Positions 12,665 through 23,635 of a DNA stretch of 49,966 bases are shown in pieces (the first letter of the stretch is position 1; the number at the start of each line of letters is the position of its first letter). A program made the position numbers and the translations under genes. A model generated the notes under the pieces. It worked only from the letters and a program-made list of their open reading frames with translations. It ran no database searches and was not told the origin of the DNA. The stretch covers positions 1 to 49,966 of the forward strand of contig NZ_CDRZ01000274.1 of NCBI RefSeq assembly GCF_000946815.1, written 5' to 3'. Source of the DNA: Syntrophaceticus schinkii. GTDB lineage: Bacteria > Bacillota > DSM-12270 > Thermacetogeniales > Thermacetogeniaceae.

Positions 12665-13135
12665 GTGCCACGCCGTGCTAATATTGGCAAACTAGGGTTG
12701 CTGCCGGACCCTGTTTACGGCAGTCAGGTTTTTACCAGACTGGTAAACCAGATCATGTGGGACGGCAAGAAAAGCCGTGCCGAAGAGATCTGTTATGGGG
12801 CCTTCGATATAATCGAGGAAAAGACAAAAAAAGACCCCATGGAAGTATTCGAACAAGCCTTAAAAAACATTATGCCGGTACTGGAAGTCAAAGCAAGACG
12901 AGTGGGGGGTGCCAACTACCAGGTACCTATTGAGGTGCGTCCTGACCGCCGCTTGACACTCGGTATCAGATGGATGGTGAATTATGCCAGGGCAAGATCC
13001 GGTAAGAGTATGCAGGAGAAGCTTGCCGCGGAGATTATGGATGCCGCCAATAACACTGGGGCAACAGTGAAAAGGAAAGAAGACACTCATAAGATGGCAG
13101 AAGCCAATAAGGCTTTCGCACACTACCGCTGGTAG
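12665..13135 (+). CDS. rpsG: 30S ribosomal protein S7
   Basis: S7 nucleates assembly of the 30S head and contacts E-site tRNA. The 156-residue product starts [20 protein letters not shown], contains [16 protein letters not shown], and ends AHYRW, all family hallmarks and the full usual length. GTG at 12665 follows GGGAGGTTGACACACAA. Lies 27 bp after rpsL. Confidence 0.96.
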   Translation: MPRRANIGKLGLLPDPVYGSQVFTRLVNQIMWDGKKSRAEEICYGAFDIIEEKTKKDPMEVFEQALKNIMPVLEVKARRVGGANYQVPIEVRPDRRLTLGIRWMVNYARARSGKSMQEKLAAEIMDAANNTGATVKRKEDTHKMAEANKAFAHYRW

Positions 13136-13173
13136 TCATAAAAAATATTTTACCGGAAAGGAGGGATGTGTGC

Positions 13174-15261
13174 ATGGGACGTGAGGTTCCTTTTGAAAAA
13201 ATTCGCAATATCGGTATTATGGCGCATATAGACGCAGGAAAGACTACGACAACAGAACGCATTCTCTTTTATTCAGGAAGGGTTTTTAGAATAGGGGAAG
13301 TGGATGATGGCGCAGCAACAATGGACTGGATGGTCCAGGAGCAGGAGCGAGGCATAACTATTATGTCTGCGGCGACTACATGCCAGTGGCGTGATTTTAT
13401 TATTAACATCATTGACACGCCCGGTCACGTGGACTTTACGGCAGAAGTTGAACGCTCTCTGCGGGTACTCGATGGTGCTGTTGCTGTTTTTGATGCTGTT
13501 GCCGGGGTTGAGCCCCAATCGGAAACTGTTTGGAGGCAGGCTGATACTTACCATATTCCACGTATGGCCTACCTGAACAAGATGGACCGCGTGGGGGCTG
13601 ACTTTCACCGCGCAGTAGCAATGATCCGCAAGCGTCTGCAGGCAAATGCAGTACCTGTACAGCTTCCTATCGGAAGTGAGGATTCTTTTAGGGGTATCAT
13701 AGACCTGGTCAAAGATACAGCGATTATCTACCAGGATGAGCTGGGTATGGATTTTATAGAAGTACCTGTGCCTGAGGAATTTGTCAGTGAAAAGCGTTTA
13801 TACCGGGAACATCTCCTGGAGTCCCTGGCAGAATTCGATGACCAGCTGCTGACTGACTACCTGGAAGGGGAAAAAATTACCGACTGTCAGATCATGGCTG
13901 CTATTCGAAAAGGTACTTTAGCATGTAGATTTATACCTGTCCTGTGTGGAACTTCCTTTCACAATAAGGGGGTTCAGCCGCTGCTGGATGCAATTACGAA
14001 TTATATGCCATCACCGCTGGAAGTACCGCCTGTGGAAGGAAAAGATCCAGAGACTGATGATCTGATTTACCGCAAGGTGGATGATCATGAACCCCTTGCT
14101 GCACTGGCTTTTAAGGTGCAGACCGACAGCTATGTAGGAAAATTGGTATTTTTGCGCATTTATTCGGGGTCACTGAAAACAGGTGACATCGTTTACAACG
14201 CCACCAAGGGGAAAAAGGAGCGGATCGGGCGGCTGCTGAAGATGCATGCCAACCACCGCCAGGATATCCAGGAGGCTTTTGCTGGGGAGATTGTGGCTGC
14301 TGTAGGCCTTAAGGAAACAGCTACCGGGGATAGTCTGTGTGCAGAGGGCCATCCCATTATATTAGAATCGATTTCTTTCCCAGAACCTGTGATCACAGTT
14401 GCCATAGAACCAAAAACCAAGGCTGACCAAGACCGGATCGGAACGGCTCTGCACCGCCTTGCTGAGGAGGATCCCACTTTCCGTACCTTTACAAATCATG
14501 AAACCGGGCAGACGCTGATCGCTGGAATGGGTGAACTACACCTGGAAATCATCATTGATCGTCTGCTCAGGGAATTTCATGTGGAGGCCAATGTGGGCAA
14601 ACCCCAGGTGGCGTATAAAGAAACCATCAGCCGCAATGCCCGGGGAGAAGGCAAATACATCAAGCAGACCGGGGGACACGGCCAGTATGGGCATGTGCTC
14701 TTAGAGGTAGAACCGCTGCCCACAGGCAAGGGCTTCGAATTCGAGGATCGCACTACAGGTGGGATTATTCCCAAGGAGTTTATGCCAGCGATCAGCAACG
14801 GTATTCAAGAGGCTATGGATAGCGGTATTCTAGCAGGATACCCAATGGTTGATATGCGCGCTATCCTTGTGGGAGGGTCCTATCATGAGGTGGATTCTTC
14901 GGAATTGGCCTATAAGATAGCTGGAGCGTTGGCTTTACGTGATGCTGTTGAAAAAGGTAAGGTTGTGCTTCTGGAGCCGATCATGAAAATTGAGATCACT
15001 GTTCCTGAGGAGTACATGGGTGATGTGATCGGGGATTTCGGATCCAGGCGCGGCCGGATTGAGACCACTGAACTGCAGGGCAACTACCAGGTGGTCAAAG
15101 GGAAGGGGCCCCTTGCTGAGATGTTTGGTTATGCAACGGATCTTCGTTCTCTTACGCAGGGCCGAGGCAACTACGTGATGCAGTACAATCACTATGAGCG
15201 GGCTTCTGCTGAAGTGGTAGAGCAGCTTCTTAAAGCAAAAGGGTATGGCTTTGCCATTTAA
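13174..15261 (+). CDS. fusA: elongation factor G
   Basis: EF-G is the GTPase that drives translocation and, with RRF, ribosome recycling. The G domain shows [15 protein letters not shown] (P-loop), RGITI (switch I), DTPGHVDF (G3) and NKMD (G4). Domain IV includes GGHGQYGHV. Domain V ends with the usual [24 protein letters not shown]. The product is 695 aa from ATG 13174, which has the best spacing from AAAGGAGGG; an upstream in-frame GTG at 13168 is too close to it. Sits between rpsG and tuf as expected. Confidence 0.97.
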   Translation: MGREVPFEKIRNIGIMAHIDAGKTTTTERILFYSGRVFRIGEVDDGAATMDWMVQEQERGITIMSAATTCQWRDFIINIIDTPGHVDFTAEVERSLRVLDGAVAVFDAVAGVEPQSETVWRQADTYHIPRMAYLNKMDRVGADFHRAVAMIRKRLQANAVPVQLPIGSEDSFRGIIDLVKDTAIIYQDELGMDFIEVPVPEEFVSEKRLYREHLLESLAEFDDQLLTDYLEGEKITDCQIMAAIRKGTLACRFIPVLCGTSFHNKGVQPLLDAITNYMPSPLEVPPVEGKDPETDDLIYRKVDDHEPLAALAFKVQTDSYVGKLVFLRIYSGSLKTGDIVYNATKGKKERIGRLLKMHANHRQDIQEAFAGEIVAAVGLKETATGDSLCAEGHPIILESISFPEPVITVAIEPKTKADQDRIGTALHRLAEEDPTFRTFTNHETGQTLIAGMGELHLEIIIDRLLREFHVEANVGKPQVAYKETISRNARGEGKYIKQTGGHGQYGHVLLEVEPLPTGKGFEFEDRTTGGIIPKEFMPAISNGIQEAMDSGILAGYPMVDMRAILVGGSYHEVDSSELAYKIAGALALRDAVEKGKVVLLEPIMKIEITVPEEYMGDVIGDFGSRRGRIETTELQGNYQVVKGKGPLAEMFGYATDLRSLTQGRGNYVMQYNHYERASAEVVEQLLKAKGYGFAI

Positions 15262-15375
15262 CTAAGCTGTATCCGGTACTCTTGGTTATCTTCGGGATGT
15301 AGCCTGGCGCTTCACTTAAAACGGGTGCCGGGATAAACTCAGCCAATTAATTTTTGAAAGGAAGGATATGAAAAA

Positions 15376-16578
15376 ATGGCTAAGAAGAAATTTGAGCGCA
15401 CAAAGCCGCATGTGAACATCGGGACGATCGGTCATGTGGACCATGGCAAGACAACATTAACCTCAGCGATCACCAAGGTTTTGAGCCAGAAGGGGTTTGC
15501 CAGCGCTACCGATTACGGTGAGATCGATAAGGCCCCGGAAGAAAGAGAGCGCGGGATTACCATCGCTATCTCTCATGTGGAGTATGAGACCGACAACAGG
15601 CACTATGCCCACGTGGACTGCCCGGGACATGCCGACTATATCAAGAACATGATCACCGGAGCCGCCCAGATGGATGGAGCGATTCTGGTAGTTTCCGCCG
15701 CTGATGGCCCCATGCCCCAGACTCGGGAGCATATCGTGCTTGCTCGTCAGGTGGGTGTACCCAAAATTGTGGTATTCCTCAACAAATCCGATATGGTGGA
15801 TGACCCGGAATTGATGGAACTGGTAGAGCTTGAGGTGCGGGAACTGTTAAGTGAGTATGAGTTCCCCGGAGATGACATTCCGATTATTGCCGGCAGTGCT
15901 CTCAAGGCGATGGAGTGTGGCTGCGGAAGCCCTGACTGCGAGCATTGTGGGCCTATTCATAAGCTGATGGATGCTGTTGACGAATACTTCCCCACACCGG
16001 AGCGCGATGTTGATAAGCCGTTCCTGATGCCTGTTGAGGACGTTTTCACCATTACCGGTCGCGGAACAGTTGTTACCGGTAGGGTAGAGCGTGGTATTGT
16101 CAAGGTTGGGGATAATGTGGAAATTGTTGGGCTCCAGGATGAGCCGCGCAAGACCGTTGTCACAGGTGTGGAAATGTTCCGTAAACTCCTGGACCAGGGC
16201 CAGGCTGGGGACAATATCGGTGTGCTGTTAAGAGGAATTGACAGAGAGGATGTAGAGCGCGGCCAGGTTATTGCCAAGCCGGCCTCTGTGAAGCCGCATA
16301 CCAAGTTCAAGGGAGAAGTCTACGTGCTGACCAAGGAAGAGGGAGGACGCCACACACCCTTTTTCCAGGGCTACAGGCCGCAGTTTTATTTCCGTACAAC
16401 CGATGTTACCGGTACGATTCAGATGCCGGAGGGTGTGGAAATGGTTATGCCTGGTGACAATGTGAATATGGATGTAGAGCTTATCACTCCGATTGCCATG
16501 GAAGAGGGACTGCGTTTTGCTGTTCGTGAAGGTGGGCGCACTGTAGGAGCCGGTGTCGTTACCAAGATCAGCGAATAG
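15376..16578 (+). CDS. tuf: elongation factor Tu with a four-cysteine insert
   Basis: EF-Tu delivers aminoacyl-tRNA to the ribosome. The 400-residue product has [10 protein letters not shown] (P-loop), [13 protein letters not shown] (G3) and NKSD (G4). Domain II ([13 protein letters not shown]) and domain III ([19 protein letters not shown]) are intact. Between the G domain and domain II it carries [13 protein letters not shown], with Cys181, 183, 188 and 191, a possible metal site seen in some deep-branching Clostridia and absent from E. coli or Bacillus EF-Tu. ATG 15376 follows GAAAGGAAGG. It is the only tuf in this window. Confidence 0.96.
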   Translation: MAKKKFERTKPHVNIGTIGHVDHGKTTLTSAITKVLSQKGFASATDYGEIDKAPEERERGITIAISHVEYETDNRHYAHVDCPGHADYIKNMITGAAQMDGAILVVSAADGPMPQTREHIVLARQVGVPKIVVFLNKSDMVDDPELMELVELEVRELLSEYEFPGDDIPIIAGSALKAMECGCGSPDCEHCGPIHKLMDAVDEYFPTPERDVDKPFLMPVEDVFTITGRGTVVTGRVERGIVKVGDNVEIVGLQDEPRKTVVTGVEMFRKLLDQGQAGDNIGVLLRGIDREDVERGQVIAKPASVKPHTKFKGEVYVLTKEEGGRHTPFFQGYRPQFYFRTTDVTGTIQMPEGVEMVMPGDNVNMDVELITPIAMEEGLRFAVREGGRTVGAGVVTKISE

Positions 16579-16636
16579 TGTATCCCTTGGACCGTGAGAA
16601 CCAGGAGTGGCGAGGTCTGCTTAAGGAGGGATGAGA

Positions 16637-16945
16637 GTGGCGCGCCAGAAAATACGTATCAGGTTAAAAGCATTTGATCACAAGATTCTCGACCAATCGG
16701 CACTAAAGATTGTAGAGACAGCTAGCCGTACAGGGGCATTGATTTCGGGGCCCGTTCCGCTTCCAACCGAAAAGAGTATTATTACAGTTTTGCGGTCGCC
16801 CCATGTAGATAAGGATTCCCGGGAGCAGTTTGAGATGCGGACACATAAACGGCTTATCGATATCTTGGAACCAACGCCAAAAACAATCGATGCCCTCATG
16901 CGTCTCGACCTTCCGGCAGGAGTAGATATTGAAATCAAGCTGTAA
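16637..16945 (+). CDS. rpsJ: 30S ribosomal protein S10
   Basis: S10 is a 30S head protein and the NusE antitermination factor. The 102-residue product reads [22 protein letters not shown], with [36 protein letters not shown], and ends VDIEIKL. GTG at 16637 is preferred because AAGGAGGG ends at 16630; the ATG at 16631 is directly against that site. First gene of the S10 cluster, 58 bp after tuf. Confidence 0.95.
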   Translation: MARQKIRIRLKAFDHKILDQSALKIVETASRTGALISGPVPLPTEKSIITVLRSPHVDKDSREQFEMRTHKRLIDILEPTPKTIDALMRLDLPAGVDIEIKL

Positions 16946-16982
16946 GAGATGCCGGAGGGTCAGGGATTAGGAGGTGAAGAAG

Positions 16983-17612
16983 TTGCGGAAAAGCATTCTC
17001 GGCCGTAAAGTGGGCATGTCCCAGGTTTTTGATGAAGAAGGAAAGGCAGTACCAGTAACAGTAATTGAAGCAGGACCCTGCTATGTTGTCCAAAAGAAGA
17101 CCCCGGAGCGGGATGGCTACGCTGCACTGCAGATCGGATTCGATGAGGTGCGCGGGGGGAAGCTGAACAGCCCCTTGCGCGGCCATTTTAACAAGGATAA
17201 AGTTAAGCCACTCCGTTTTCTCAAAGAGATCCGTCTGGATGAGGCAGAGTTAGATAGCTACAATGTAGGGCAGGAAATAAAAGCAGATATTTTCGGCCCC
17301 GGTGAGAGTGTGGATGTCCAGGGTATTTCTAAAGGAAAGGGTTTTGCCGGTGCCATTAAAAGGCACGGTTTCCACAGGGGTCCTTCAAAACACGGGTCAA
17401 AATACCATCGTGGCCCCGGATCACTGGGAGCAGCGGGTGTCGGCCGCGTGTTTAAAGGAAGGAAGCTGCCTGGCAGGATGGGTGGAGATAAGGTAACAGT
17501 TCAAAACCTCCAGGTAGTAAAGGTAGATAGTGACCGCAATCTACTGTTGGTGCGGGGTGCGGTTCCAGGCCCCAGAAAGGGCCTGTTGGTGATCAAAGAT
17601 TCGCTGCGCTAG
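16983..17612 (+). CDS. rplC: 50S ribosomal protein L3
   Basis: L3 is an early-assembling protein near the peptidyl transferase centre. The 209-residue product begins MRKSILGRKVGMSQVFDEEG. It carries the long extension GFAGAIKRHGFHRGPSKHGSKYHR and GRKLPGRMGGDKVTVQNL. TTG 16983 has AGGAGG 8 nt upstream; the in-frame GTG at 16974 overlaps that site and is less likely. Follows rpsJ, precedes rplD. Confidence 0.95.
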   Translation: MRKSILGRKVGMSQVFDEEGKAVPVTVIEAGPCYVVQKKTPERDGYAALQIGFDEVRGGKLNSPLRGHFNKDKVKPLRFLKEIRLDEAELDSYNVGQEIKADIFGPGESVDVQGISKGKGFAGAIKRHGFHRGPSKHGSKYHRGPGSLGAAGVGRVFKGRKLPGRMGGDKVTVQNLQVVKVDSDRNLLLVRGAVPGPRKGLLVIKDSLR

Positions 17613-17631
17613 CCGGAAAGGAGGAAATATA

Positions 17632-18270
17632 ATGCCGAAAACCGTTTTGTACAATACAGAAGGAGAAAGGGTCGGAGATCTAGATCTCCGGGATGATGTG
17701 TTTGGTGTCCCGATCAATGATGATGTCCTCCACCAGGCTGTAATGCGGCACCTGGCCAACCGGCGAGCCGGTACCGCTGCTGTAAAGACGCGCGGCCAGG
17801 TTCGTGGCGGCGGCCGCAAGCCGTGGCGCCAGAAGGGTACCGGGCGAGCGCGGGTAGGAAGCATTCGCTCCCCACTTTGGCGCGGAGGTGGGATTATCTT
17901 CGGGCCACAGCCACGCAGTTTCAAGCAGGCTATGCCTCGCAAGATGCGCCGCCTGGCACTGAAGTCAGCACTTTCCGCCAGATCAGGAGATGGGGATCTG
18001 GTTGTGATCGAGGAATTTTCACTCCCTGCTCCCAAAACCAAAGAAGCTATCAAGCTTTTGGAGTCACTGGATGCTGCAGGAAACATACTGCTGGTTGCAC
18101 TGGAGGAACAGCCTGACTTGATGCGGGCAGTACGCAACATCCCCGGTGTGCATTTTATGGTAGCTGACAACTTGAGTGTGTATGATGTCCTGGCTGCAGA
18201 TAAGGTGATTATGACGCGTCAGGCGGTGGCCAGGCTCGAGGAGGTGCTGGGTAATGCGGAGCCCTCATGA
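17632..18270 (+). CDS. rplD: 50S ribosomal protein L4
   Basis: L4 lines the exit tunnel and in some bacteria autoregulates the S10 operon. The 212-residue product includes [27 protein letters not shown] and [16 protein letters not shown], the tunnel-loop hallmarks. ATG 17632 follows GAAAGGAGGAAATATA. Its end overlaps the rplW start by 17 bp, suggesting translational coupling. Confidence 0.95.
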   Translation: MPKTVLYNTEGERVGDLDLRDDVFGVPINDDVLHQAVMRHLANRRAGTAAVKTRGQVRGGGRKPWRQKGTGRARVGSIRSPLWRGGGIIFGPQPRSFKQAMPRKMRRLALKSALSARSGDGDLVVIEEFSLPAPKTKEAIKLLESLDAAGNILLVALEEQPDLMRAVRNIPGVHFMVADNLSVYDVLAADKVIMTRQAVARLEEVLGNAEPS

Positions 18271-18548
18271 TGTGATTCTCAAGCCTTTAGTTACAGAAAA
18301 GGCGGTAAATCTTGCCCAGGAGCAAAATAAATACACCTTTTATGTAGACAGAAAGGCAAACAAGATCGAGATCAAAAACGCTATAGAGGAGATCTTCAAT
18401 GTCAAGGTAACAGCGGTTAATACAATGACCGTAAGAGGCAAAAAAAAAGCGTGTAGGCCGCTATGAAGGATTAACACCGACACGCAAAAAAGCTGTTGTT
18501 ACCTTGAATGAAGGTGACACAATTGATATCTTTGAAGAATTGCTTTAA
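18254..18548 (+). CDS. rplW: 50S ribosomal protein L23, frameshifted at an A9 tract
   Basis: L23 sits at the tunnel exit and docks SRP and trigger factor. ATG 18254 lies within the end of rplD with GAGGAGG about 9 nt upstream. The protein [22 protein letters not shown] is typical. At 18440-18448 the coding strand has nine A, and the literal frame stops at 18466. With eight A it reads [20 protein letters not shown] and ends DIFEELL at TAA 18546, giving 97 aa, the family length. This is the same kind of lesion as in rplK. Confidence 0.92.
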
Positions 18549-18583
18549 TAGTTTTGATAGATGGCAGCGGAAGGAGGGAAAAC

Positions 18584-19411
18584 ATGGGGACCAAGAAATT
18601 TAAACCGATAACCCCAGGCAGGCGATTTATGAATGCAGTGACTAATCAGGGGCTTGATGATGTTGAGCCTGAAAAATCGCTGCTCAAACCTGCTCCTAAG
18701 AAAGCCGGACGCAATAACAGAGGTCGCATTTCAGTACGCCACCGCGGAGGTGGAGCAAAGCGGTCCTATCGGATGATCGATTTTAAACGGGATAAAGATG
18801 GGATCCCGGCTCGGGTAGCCTCTCTGGAGTACGACCCAAACCGGTCCGCCAATATTGCCTTGCTCCATTATGCAGATGGAGAGAAGAGATATATACTGGC
18901 ACCCCAGGGACTGAAAGTGGGAGACAGTGTGCTTTCAGGTAAAGGTGCTGACATCAAACCGGGAAGTGCTCTTTCCCTGCGCAATATACCGGTAGGAACC
19001 ATGGTGCACAACATTGAAATGTCCCCTGGTGGTGGAGCCAAGTTGGCCCGCTCTGCAGGCGCATCTGTCCAGTTGATGGCCAGGGAAGGTGATTATGCTA
19101 CTTTGAGGATGCCTTCCGGGGAAATGAGAATGATCCACGCTGACTGCAAGGCAACAATAGGTCAGGTGGGAAATTTGGACCATGAGAATATTCAGTATGG
19201 AAAAGCCGGTAAACGGCGCTTATTAGGATGGAGGCCATCAGTGCGCGGTGTTGTGATGAACCCGGTGGACCACCCGCATGGCGGTGGTGAAGGGAAGTCA
19301 ACAGCCGGCCGTCACCCGGTGACCCCATGGGGTAAACCGGCCTTAGGGGCCAGAACACGCAAGAAGAAAAAGGCCTCAGATCAATTCATTATCAAACGGC
19401 GCACAACTTAA
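18584..19411 (+). CDS. rplB: 50S ribosomal protein L2
   Basis: L2 is among the most conserved ribosomal proteins, near the peptidyl transferase centre and the intersubunit bridges. The 275-residue product starts [15 protein letters not shown]. It contains [20 protein letters not shown] and the signature [19 protein letters not shown] with the essential His. ATG 18584 follows GAAGGAGGGAAAAC; an upstream in-frame ATG at 18554 has no such site. Located after rplW as usual. Confidence 0.96.
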   Translation: MGTKKFKPITPGRRFMNAVTNQGLDDVEPEKSLLKPAPKKAGRNNRGRISVRHRGGGAKRSYRMIDFKRDKDGIPARVASLEYDPNRSANIALLHYADGEKRYILAPQGLKVGDSVLSGKGADIKPGSALSLRNIPVGTMVHNIEMSPGGGAKLARSAGASVQLMAREGDYATLRMPSGEMRMIHADCKATIGQVGNLDHENIQYGKAGKRRLLGWRPSVRGVVMNPVDHPHGGGEGKSTAGRHPVTPWGKPALGARTRKKKKASDQFIIKRRTT

Positions 19412-19425
19412 GGAGGGATGCAAAC

Positions 19426-19710
19426 TTGGGTCGTTCTCTGAAAAAAGGGCCTTACATTGAACAAAAGCTAATGCGTAAAATTGAGGACATGAATGAGAAG
19501 GGCGAGAAGCGGGTAATCAAGACCTGGTCGCGGCGGTCGACAATATTTCCTGAGATGGTCGGACATACAATTGCAGTACACGATGGACGGAGGCACATTC
19601 CCATTTATATAACCGAGGATATGGTGGGGCATAAATTGGGTGAATTTGCACCAACACGCCTCTTCCGCGGCCATGGAGCTCATACTGAACGCTCATCGGC
19701 ACTCAAATAG
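19426..19710 (+). CDS. rpsS: 30S ribosomal protein S19
   Basis: S19 forms a head complex with S13 and contacts the A-site finger. The 94-residue product starts [20 protein letters not shown]. It has [47 protein letters not shown] in the standard order. TTG 19426 follows AAGGAGGGATGCAAAC. Lies 14 bp after rplB. Confidence 0.96.
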   Translation: MGRSLKKGPYIEQKLMRKIEDMNEKGEKRVIKTWSRRSTIFPEMVGHTIAVHDGRRHIPIYITEDMVGHKLGEFAPTRLFRGHGAHTERSSALK

Positions 19711-19724
19711 AAGGAGTGAATTTC

Positions 19725-20066
19725 GTGGAAGCAAGGGCTGTTGCACGCTATATCTGGATTCCCCCGCGTAAACTGCGGCAGGTTGCAGATCTGATCAGGG
19801 GTAAGAGTGTGGTAGAGGCCATGGCGATTTTAAGGTTTATGCCGGGCAAAGCGGCGGTTCCCATTGCCAAGGCGGTTAATTCCGCTGCTGCCAATGCTGA
19901 ACACAACCAGGACCTCGACCGCGATGATCTGTATATCAAAACCGTCTTCGTGGATGAGGGGCCTGTTGTTAAGCGCTACCGTCCGCGGGCGCGCGGCCGT
20001 GCAGATTTAAAACGCAGGAGAACCAGTCATATTACTGTGATAGTAGACGAACGAAAGGAGGGGTAA
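19725..20066 (+). CDS. rplV: 50S ribosomal protein L22
   Basis: L22 lines the narrow part of the exit tunnel. The 113-residue product begins MEARAVARYIWIPPRKLRQV, carries NSAAANAEHNQDLD and the end VVKRYRPRARGRADLKRRRTSHITV. GTG 19725 is chosen because AAGGAG lies 8 nt upstream; the in-frame GTG at 19716 overlaps that site. rpsC follows after 3 bp. Confidence 0.95.
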   Translation: MEARAVARYIWIPPRKLRQVADLIRGKSVVEAMAILRFMPGKAAVPIAKAVNSAAANAEHNQDLDRDDLYIKTVFVDEGPVVKRYRPRARGRADLKRRRTSHITVIVDERKEG

Positions 20067-20069
20067 AAG

Positions 20070-20744
20070 ATGGGTCAAAAAGTACACCCCAAGGGTCTTC
20101 GCTTAGGCATCATCAAGGATTGGGATTCCAGGTGGTATGCCGATAAAAATTACCGTGAACTGCTTCATGAAGACATCCTGCTCAGGGATTACATAAAAAA
20201 GCGGCTTTATGATTCGGGTGTTTCTTTGGTAGAGATTGAAAGAGCAGCAAATCGACTGCGCATCTCCATTCATACCGCAAAGCCCGGTATTGTAATCGGG
20301 CGCGGGGGCGCTGATGTGGAAGCTTTGCGCAAAGATTTGGAGAAGTTGTCAGGAAAGCAGGTCAGTGTCAACATTGTAGAGGTCAAAAGACCGGAAGTGG
20401 ATGCCCAATTGGTTTCCGAGAATGTCGCTGGACAGCTGGAACGGCGTGTGGGTTTCCGCAGAGCTATGAAGCAGGCGGTTTCCAGGACCATGCGTATGGG
20501 AGCACAGGGAGTCCGAATTGCCTTGAGCGGCCGCTTGGCCGGAGCGGAAATGGCTCGCTCCGAATGGTACAGCGAAGGTAAGGTTCCCCTCCATACACTG
20601 CGTGCTGATATTGATTATGGTTTTGCTGAGGCAAACACGCAGTACGGTAAAATCGGTGTTAAAGTCTGGATTTACCGGGGAGAGGTTTTCCCGGAAAAAG
20701 AGAAGGTTGCTGCCAAAGGTGCAGCGGAAGGAGGCGAGGGTTAA
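20070..20744 (+). CDS. rpsC: 30S ribosomal protein S3
   Basis: S3 lies at the mRNA entry tunnel. The 224-residue product starts [20 protein letters not shown]. It contains the KH-domain GXXG loop in [17 protein letters not shown], then [21 protein letters not shown] and [26 protein letters not shown] 20070 follows AAAGGAGGGGTAAAAG. The stop is immediately followed by the rplP ATG. Confidence 0.96.
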   Translation: MGQKVHPKGLRLGIIKDWDSRWYADKNYRELLHEDILLRDYIKKRLYDSGVSLVEIERAANRLRISIHTAKPGIVIGRGGADVEALRKDLEKLSGKQVSVNIVEVKRPEVDAQLVSENVAGQLERRVGFRRAMKQAVSRTMRMGAQGVRIALSGRLAGAEMARSEWYSEGKVPLHTLRADIDYGFAEANTQYGKIGVKVWIYRGEVFPEKEKVAAKGAAEGGEG

Positions 20745-21182
20745 ATGCTAATGCCCAAAAGGGTTAAGTACAGAAAGCCACACCTGAGCCGCCCGACCGG
20801 AAAAATTGAACGCGGATATGAAGTTAGTTTCGGGGAATACGGTCTTCAGGCCCTGGAATCAGGGTTTATCAGCGCTCGTCAGATTGAGGCCGCCCGAATT
20901 GCCATGACCCGCTATGTAAAACGGGGGGGCAAAGTCTGGATTAAAATCTTCCCCCAGCAGCCTGTCACCGCTAAGCCGGCGGAAACCCGCATGGGCAGTG
21001 GTAAAGGCGCTCCTGATTACTGGGTGGCAATTGTCAAGCCTGGACGCATTCTTTTCGAACTAGCCGGAGTACCAGTTAATGAGGCCAAAGAGGCCATGCG
21101 TCTAGCAAGTCATAAATTGCCCATAAAGACGCGGTTTATCAAACGGCAGGAAGCAGGTGGTGAGGCCGGTGAAGAAGGCTAA
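20745..21182 (+). CDS. rplP: 50S ribosomal protein L16
   Basis: L16 organises the A-site tRNA region of the large subunit. The 145-residue product starts [16 protein letters not shown]. It has [22 protein letters not shown] and [26 protein letters not shown], the family signatures. ATG 20745 directly abuts the rpsC stop, with AAGGAGG about 11 nt before it. The acidic/Gly end [10 protein letters not shown] overlaps the start region of rpmC. Confidence 0.95.
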   Translation: MLMPKRVKYRKPHLSRPTGKIERGYEVSFGEYGLQALESGFISARQIEAARIAMTRYVKRGGKVWIKIFPQQPVTAKPAETRMGSGKGAPDYWVAIVKPGRILFELAGVPVNEAKEAMRLASHKLPIKTRFIKRQEAGGEAGEEG

Positions 21183-21402
21183 GGAATTGCGCGAGTTAAC
21201 AGATGAAGAACTGGAAAGAGAATTGATAGACCTAAAAGATGAACTGTTTCGCCTGCGCTTCCAAATGGCTACAGGCCAGTTGGATAATCCCTTACGGATC
21301 CGTGAGGTTCGGCGTAACTTTGCTCGGACCAAGACCATCGTCCGCGAAAGGGAACTGACAAAAGAGCGCGGGGACAGCATCGAATTAGGCCAGGATGGAT
21401 AG
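21169..21402 (+). CDS. rpmC: 50S ribosomal protein L29
   Basis: L29 is a small helical protein near the tunnel exit. The product reads [49 protein letters not shown], a clear L29, with a charged extension to about 77 residues. Start is uncertain: GTG 21169 gives the usual N terminus, while GTG 21157 or 21160 would add three or four residues. It overlaps the 3' end of rplP by 14 bp, which implies coupled translation. Confidence 0.92.
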   Translation: MKKAKELRELTDEELERELIDLKDELFRLRFQMATGQLDNPLRIREVRRNFARTKTIVRERELTKERGDSIELGQDG

Positions 21403-21413
21403 GGGGTGTCGAC

Positions 21414-21728
21414 ATGGCAGAACGAAAACAGCGTAAAACACGCGTAGGAACAGTTGTCAGTGATAAAATGGATAAAACCGTAGTGGTTGAAGTGGAAAGA
21501 TGGGAGAGGCATCCTCTATATGGTCGTATCGTAAAAAGAACCAAGAAATACAAGGCTCATGATGAGCATAATGAATGCAAGGTTGGCGACAAGATAAGAT
21601 TGGCAGAAACCCGTCCTTTGAGCAAGGATAAGAGATGGCGGGTGGCTGAAATGATATCCCGAGCAGTCGAACTCGGGCCGCCTGGAAGGGAGGACAAAGC
21701 AAGTGATCCAGCATCAGACAATGCTTAG
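21414..21728 (+). CDS. rpsQ: 30S ribosomal protein S17
   Basis: S17 binds 16S rRNA early in assembly. The 104-residue product starts [51 protein letters not shown] and has [20 protein letters not shown]. It is about 18 residues longer than usual. The extra tail (ending SDPASDNA) runs 26 bp into rplN. ATG 21414 follows GGGGGTGTCGAC. Confidence 0.95.
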   Translation: MAERKQRKTRVGTVVSDKMDKTVVVEVERWERHPLYGRIVKRTKKYKAHDEHNECKVGDKIRLAETRPLSKDKRWRVAEMISRAVELGPPGREDKASDPASDNA

Positions 21729-22071
21729 AGTCGGAGATAACACCGGTGCCAAGAAGTTGTTATGTATCAGGGTTTTAGGTGGTTCCTCTAGGCGGTATGC
21801 CTCTGTCGGTGATGTGATTGTTGCTTCTGTGAAGGAAGCGAGCCCAGGCGGGATGGTCAAAAAAGGTGAAATTGTTAAGGCTGTTGTTGTCAGGACCAGC
21901 CAGGGCATTCGCCGGCAAGATGGTTCGACGATCAAGTTTAGTGAAAATGCCGCAGTAATTTTGAGTGATGCAAAAAATCCCCGCGGTACGCGGATTTTTG
22001 GCCCTGTAGCCAGGGAACTCAGAGAGAAAGATTTTATGAAAATAGTTTCTTTGGCTCCGGAAGTCCTCTAA
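21703..22071 (+). CDS. rplN: 50S ribosomal protein L14
   Basis: L14 forms intersubunit bridges. The 122-residue product reads [28 protein letters not shown] and carries the signature [35 protein letters not shown], ending [15 protein letters not shown] 21703 follows GGGAGGACAAAGCAA, a ribosome binding site that lies inside the end of rpsQ. Full family length. Confidence 0.96.
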   Translation: MIQHQTMLRVGDNTGAKKLLCIRVLGGSSRRYASVGDVIVASVKEASPGGMVKKGEIVKAVVVRTSQGIRRQDGSTIKFSENAAVILSDAKNPRGTRIFGPVARELREKDFMKIVSLAPEVL

Positions 22072-22093
22072 ATCTTGGAGTGGAGGTGAGAAA

Positions 22094-22420
22094 ATGTCAC
22101 AACAAAAACTGCATGTGCGTAAAGGAGATACAGTGTATATCTTGACGGGAAAAGATGCCGGCAAGAAGGGTAAAGTTCTCCAAGTCCTCCCTTCCAAAAG
22201 AAAGGTGCTCGTTGAAGGGGTCAATGTAGTAAAGAAGCACAGCCGCCCGACGCGGTCGATTCCCCAGGGTGGGATTATAGAAAAAGAAGCATTCATCGAT
22301 AGTTCAAATGTGATGCTGGTCTGCGGCAAGTGCAACAAGCCCACCAGGGTTGCCAAGAAAATCGCTGATGATCGCTACTACCGGGCCTGCAAGAAGTGCG
22401 GGGAAATCATTGATAAGTAG
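22094..22420 (+). CDS. rplX: 50S ribosomal protein L24, cysteine-containing form
   Basis: L24 is an assembly initiator with a KOW domain ([37 protein letters not shown], about residues 8-44). The 108-residue product ends in [20 protein letters not shown] followed by RACKKCG, two Cys pairs that could bind zinc, a form found in many Clostridia. ATG 22094 follows GGAGGTGAGAAA. Confidence 0.95.
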   Translation: MSQQKLHVRKGDTVYILTGKDAGKKGKVLQVLPSKRKVLVEGVNVVKKHSRPTRSIPQGGIIEKEAFIDSSNVMLVCGKCNKPTRVAKKIADDRYYRACKKCGEIIDK

Positions 22421-22447
22421 TGGCTACGGTAAAGGAGTGAGCAAGAA

Positions 22448-22984
22448 TTGGGTCTCAAAGAACGCTATCGCGGCGAGGTTAGCCCTCAGCTGGTGAAAAG
22501 GTTCGATTACAGCAGTATTATGGAGGCCCCCAGGCTGGAAAAAATCGTCGTTAACATGGGGGTCGGTGAGGCCATTCAGAATCCAAAGGCCCTGGAGGCT
22601 GCTGTCAACGACCTGGCCCAGATCACCGGCCAAAGGCCTGTGATCACCACCGCCAGTAAATCCATTGCGGCTTTTAAGGTGCGTGAAGGGATGAAGATCG
22701 GGTGTAAAGTGACCCTGCGGGGGGACCGGATGTATGATTTTTTTGATAAACTGGTCAATATTGTACTCCCCCGGGTGCGGGACTTTCGGGGCATTTCTCC
22801 GAAAGCCTTTGACGGCAGAGGGAACTACACCCTGGGCCTACGGGAACAGGTAATTTTTCCGGAAATTGATTATGACGAGATCGATAAAGTACGCGGGATG
22901 GATATAACAATTGTTACCACAGCTAAAACAGACGAAGAGGCCCGGGAGCTGCTGAAGCTGATGGGAATGCCATTCCGGCAATAG
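22448..22984 (+). CDS. rplE: 50S ribosomal protein L5
   Basis: L5 binds 5S rRNA and bridges to S13. The 178-residue product has [48 protein letters not shown] and the end [32 protein letters not shown] 22448 follows AAAGGAGTGAGCAAGAA. Full length. Confidence 0.96.
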   Translation: MGLKERYRGEVSPQLVKRFDYSSIMEAPRLEKIVVNMGVGEAIQNPKALEAAVNDLAQITGQRPVITTASKSIAAFKVREGMKIGCKVTLRGDRMYDFFDKLVNIVLPRVRDFRGISPKAFDGRGNYTLGLREQVIFPEIDYDEIDKVRGMDITIVTTAKTDEEARELLKLMGMPFRQ

Positions 22985-23017
22985 AGTTTAGAGATATTTA
23001 TAAAAGGAGGGAAAAAG

Positions 23018-23203
23018 GTGGCCAAAAAGTCGCTTGCTATAAGGCAGCAAAGAAAGCCTAAATACAAAGTCAGGGCTTACAATAGATGCCCTCTTTGCGG
23101 CAGGCCACGCGCTTACCTGCGTAAATTCGGGATGTGTCGTATCTGCTTTCGGAAACTGGCCTATAAAGGGCAGATCCCTGGTGTTGTCAAATCTAGCTGG
23201 TAA
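23018..23203 (+). CDS. rpsN: 30S ribosomal protein S14, zinc type
   Basis: S14 is a late-assembling 30S head protein. The 61-residue product is the short zinc-binding form, with [21 protein letters not shown] giving CxxC...CxxC, ending GVVKSSW. GTG 23018 follows AAAGGAGGGAAAAAG. This form (RpsZ) is standard in Firmicutes. Confidence 0.96.
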   Translation: MAKKSLAIRQQRKPKYKVRAYNRCPLCGRPRAYLRKFGMCRICFRKLAYKGQIPGVVKSSW

Positions 23204-23227
23204 TACGGCACAGAGGAGGTTGAACAT

Positions 23228-23623
23228 ATGGTTACGGATCCCATTGCCGATTTCTTGACCAGGATTCGCAATGCGAACCAGGTTTGCCGGGATTGTGTAG
23301 AAATCCCAGCATCCAACATGAAGCAGTCCATGGCGGAAATTTTGAAAGCAGAAGGGTATATTAAACATTATGAATACGTGAAAGACGGGAAACAAGGGAT
23401 TTTACGAATTTATATGAAATATGGCCCTAACCGGCAGAAGGTGCTTTCCGGATTGAAGCGTATCAGTAAGCCGGGACTGCGGGTTTATGTGAAGAAAGAT
23501 GAAGTTCCTAGAGTGTTAGGCGGTCTTGGTGTGGCTGTGATGTCCACTTCCAAGGGTCTGATGACCGATAAGAAAGCCAGGCAGGAAGGCCTGGGTGGCG
23601 AAGTAGTCTGCTATATTTGGTAG
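23228..23623 (+). CDS. rpsH: 30S ribosomal protein S8
   Basis: S8 binds the central domain of 16S rRNA and is a translational repressor of spc operons in some bacteria. The 131-residue product starts [19 protein letters not shown] and ends with the signature [34 protein letters not shown] 23228 follows AGAGGAGGTTGAACAT. Confidence 0.96.
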   Translation: MVTDPIADFLTRIRNANQVCRDCVEIPASNMKQSMAEILKAEGYIKHYEYVKDGKQGILRIYMKYGPNRQKVLSGLKRISKPGLRVYVKKDEVPRVLGGLGVAVMSTSKGLMTDKKARQEGLGGEVVCYIW

Positions 23624-23635
23624 GGAGGTGGTACC

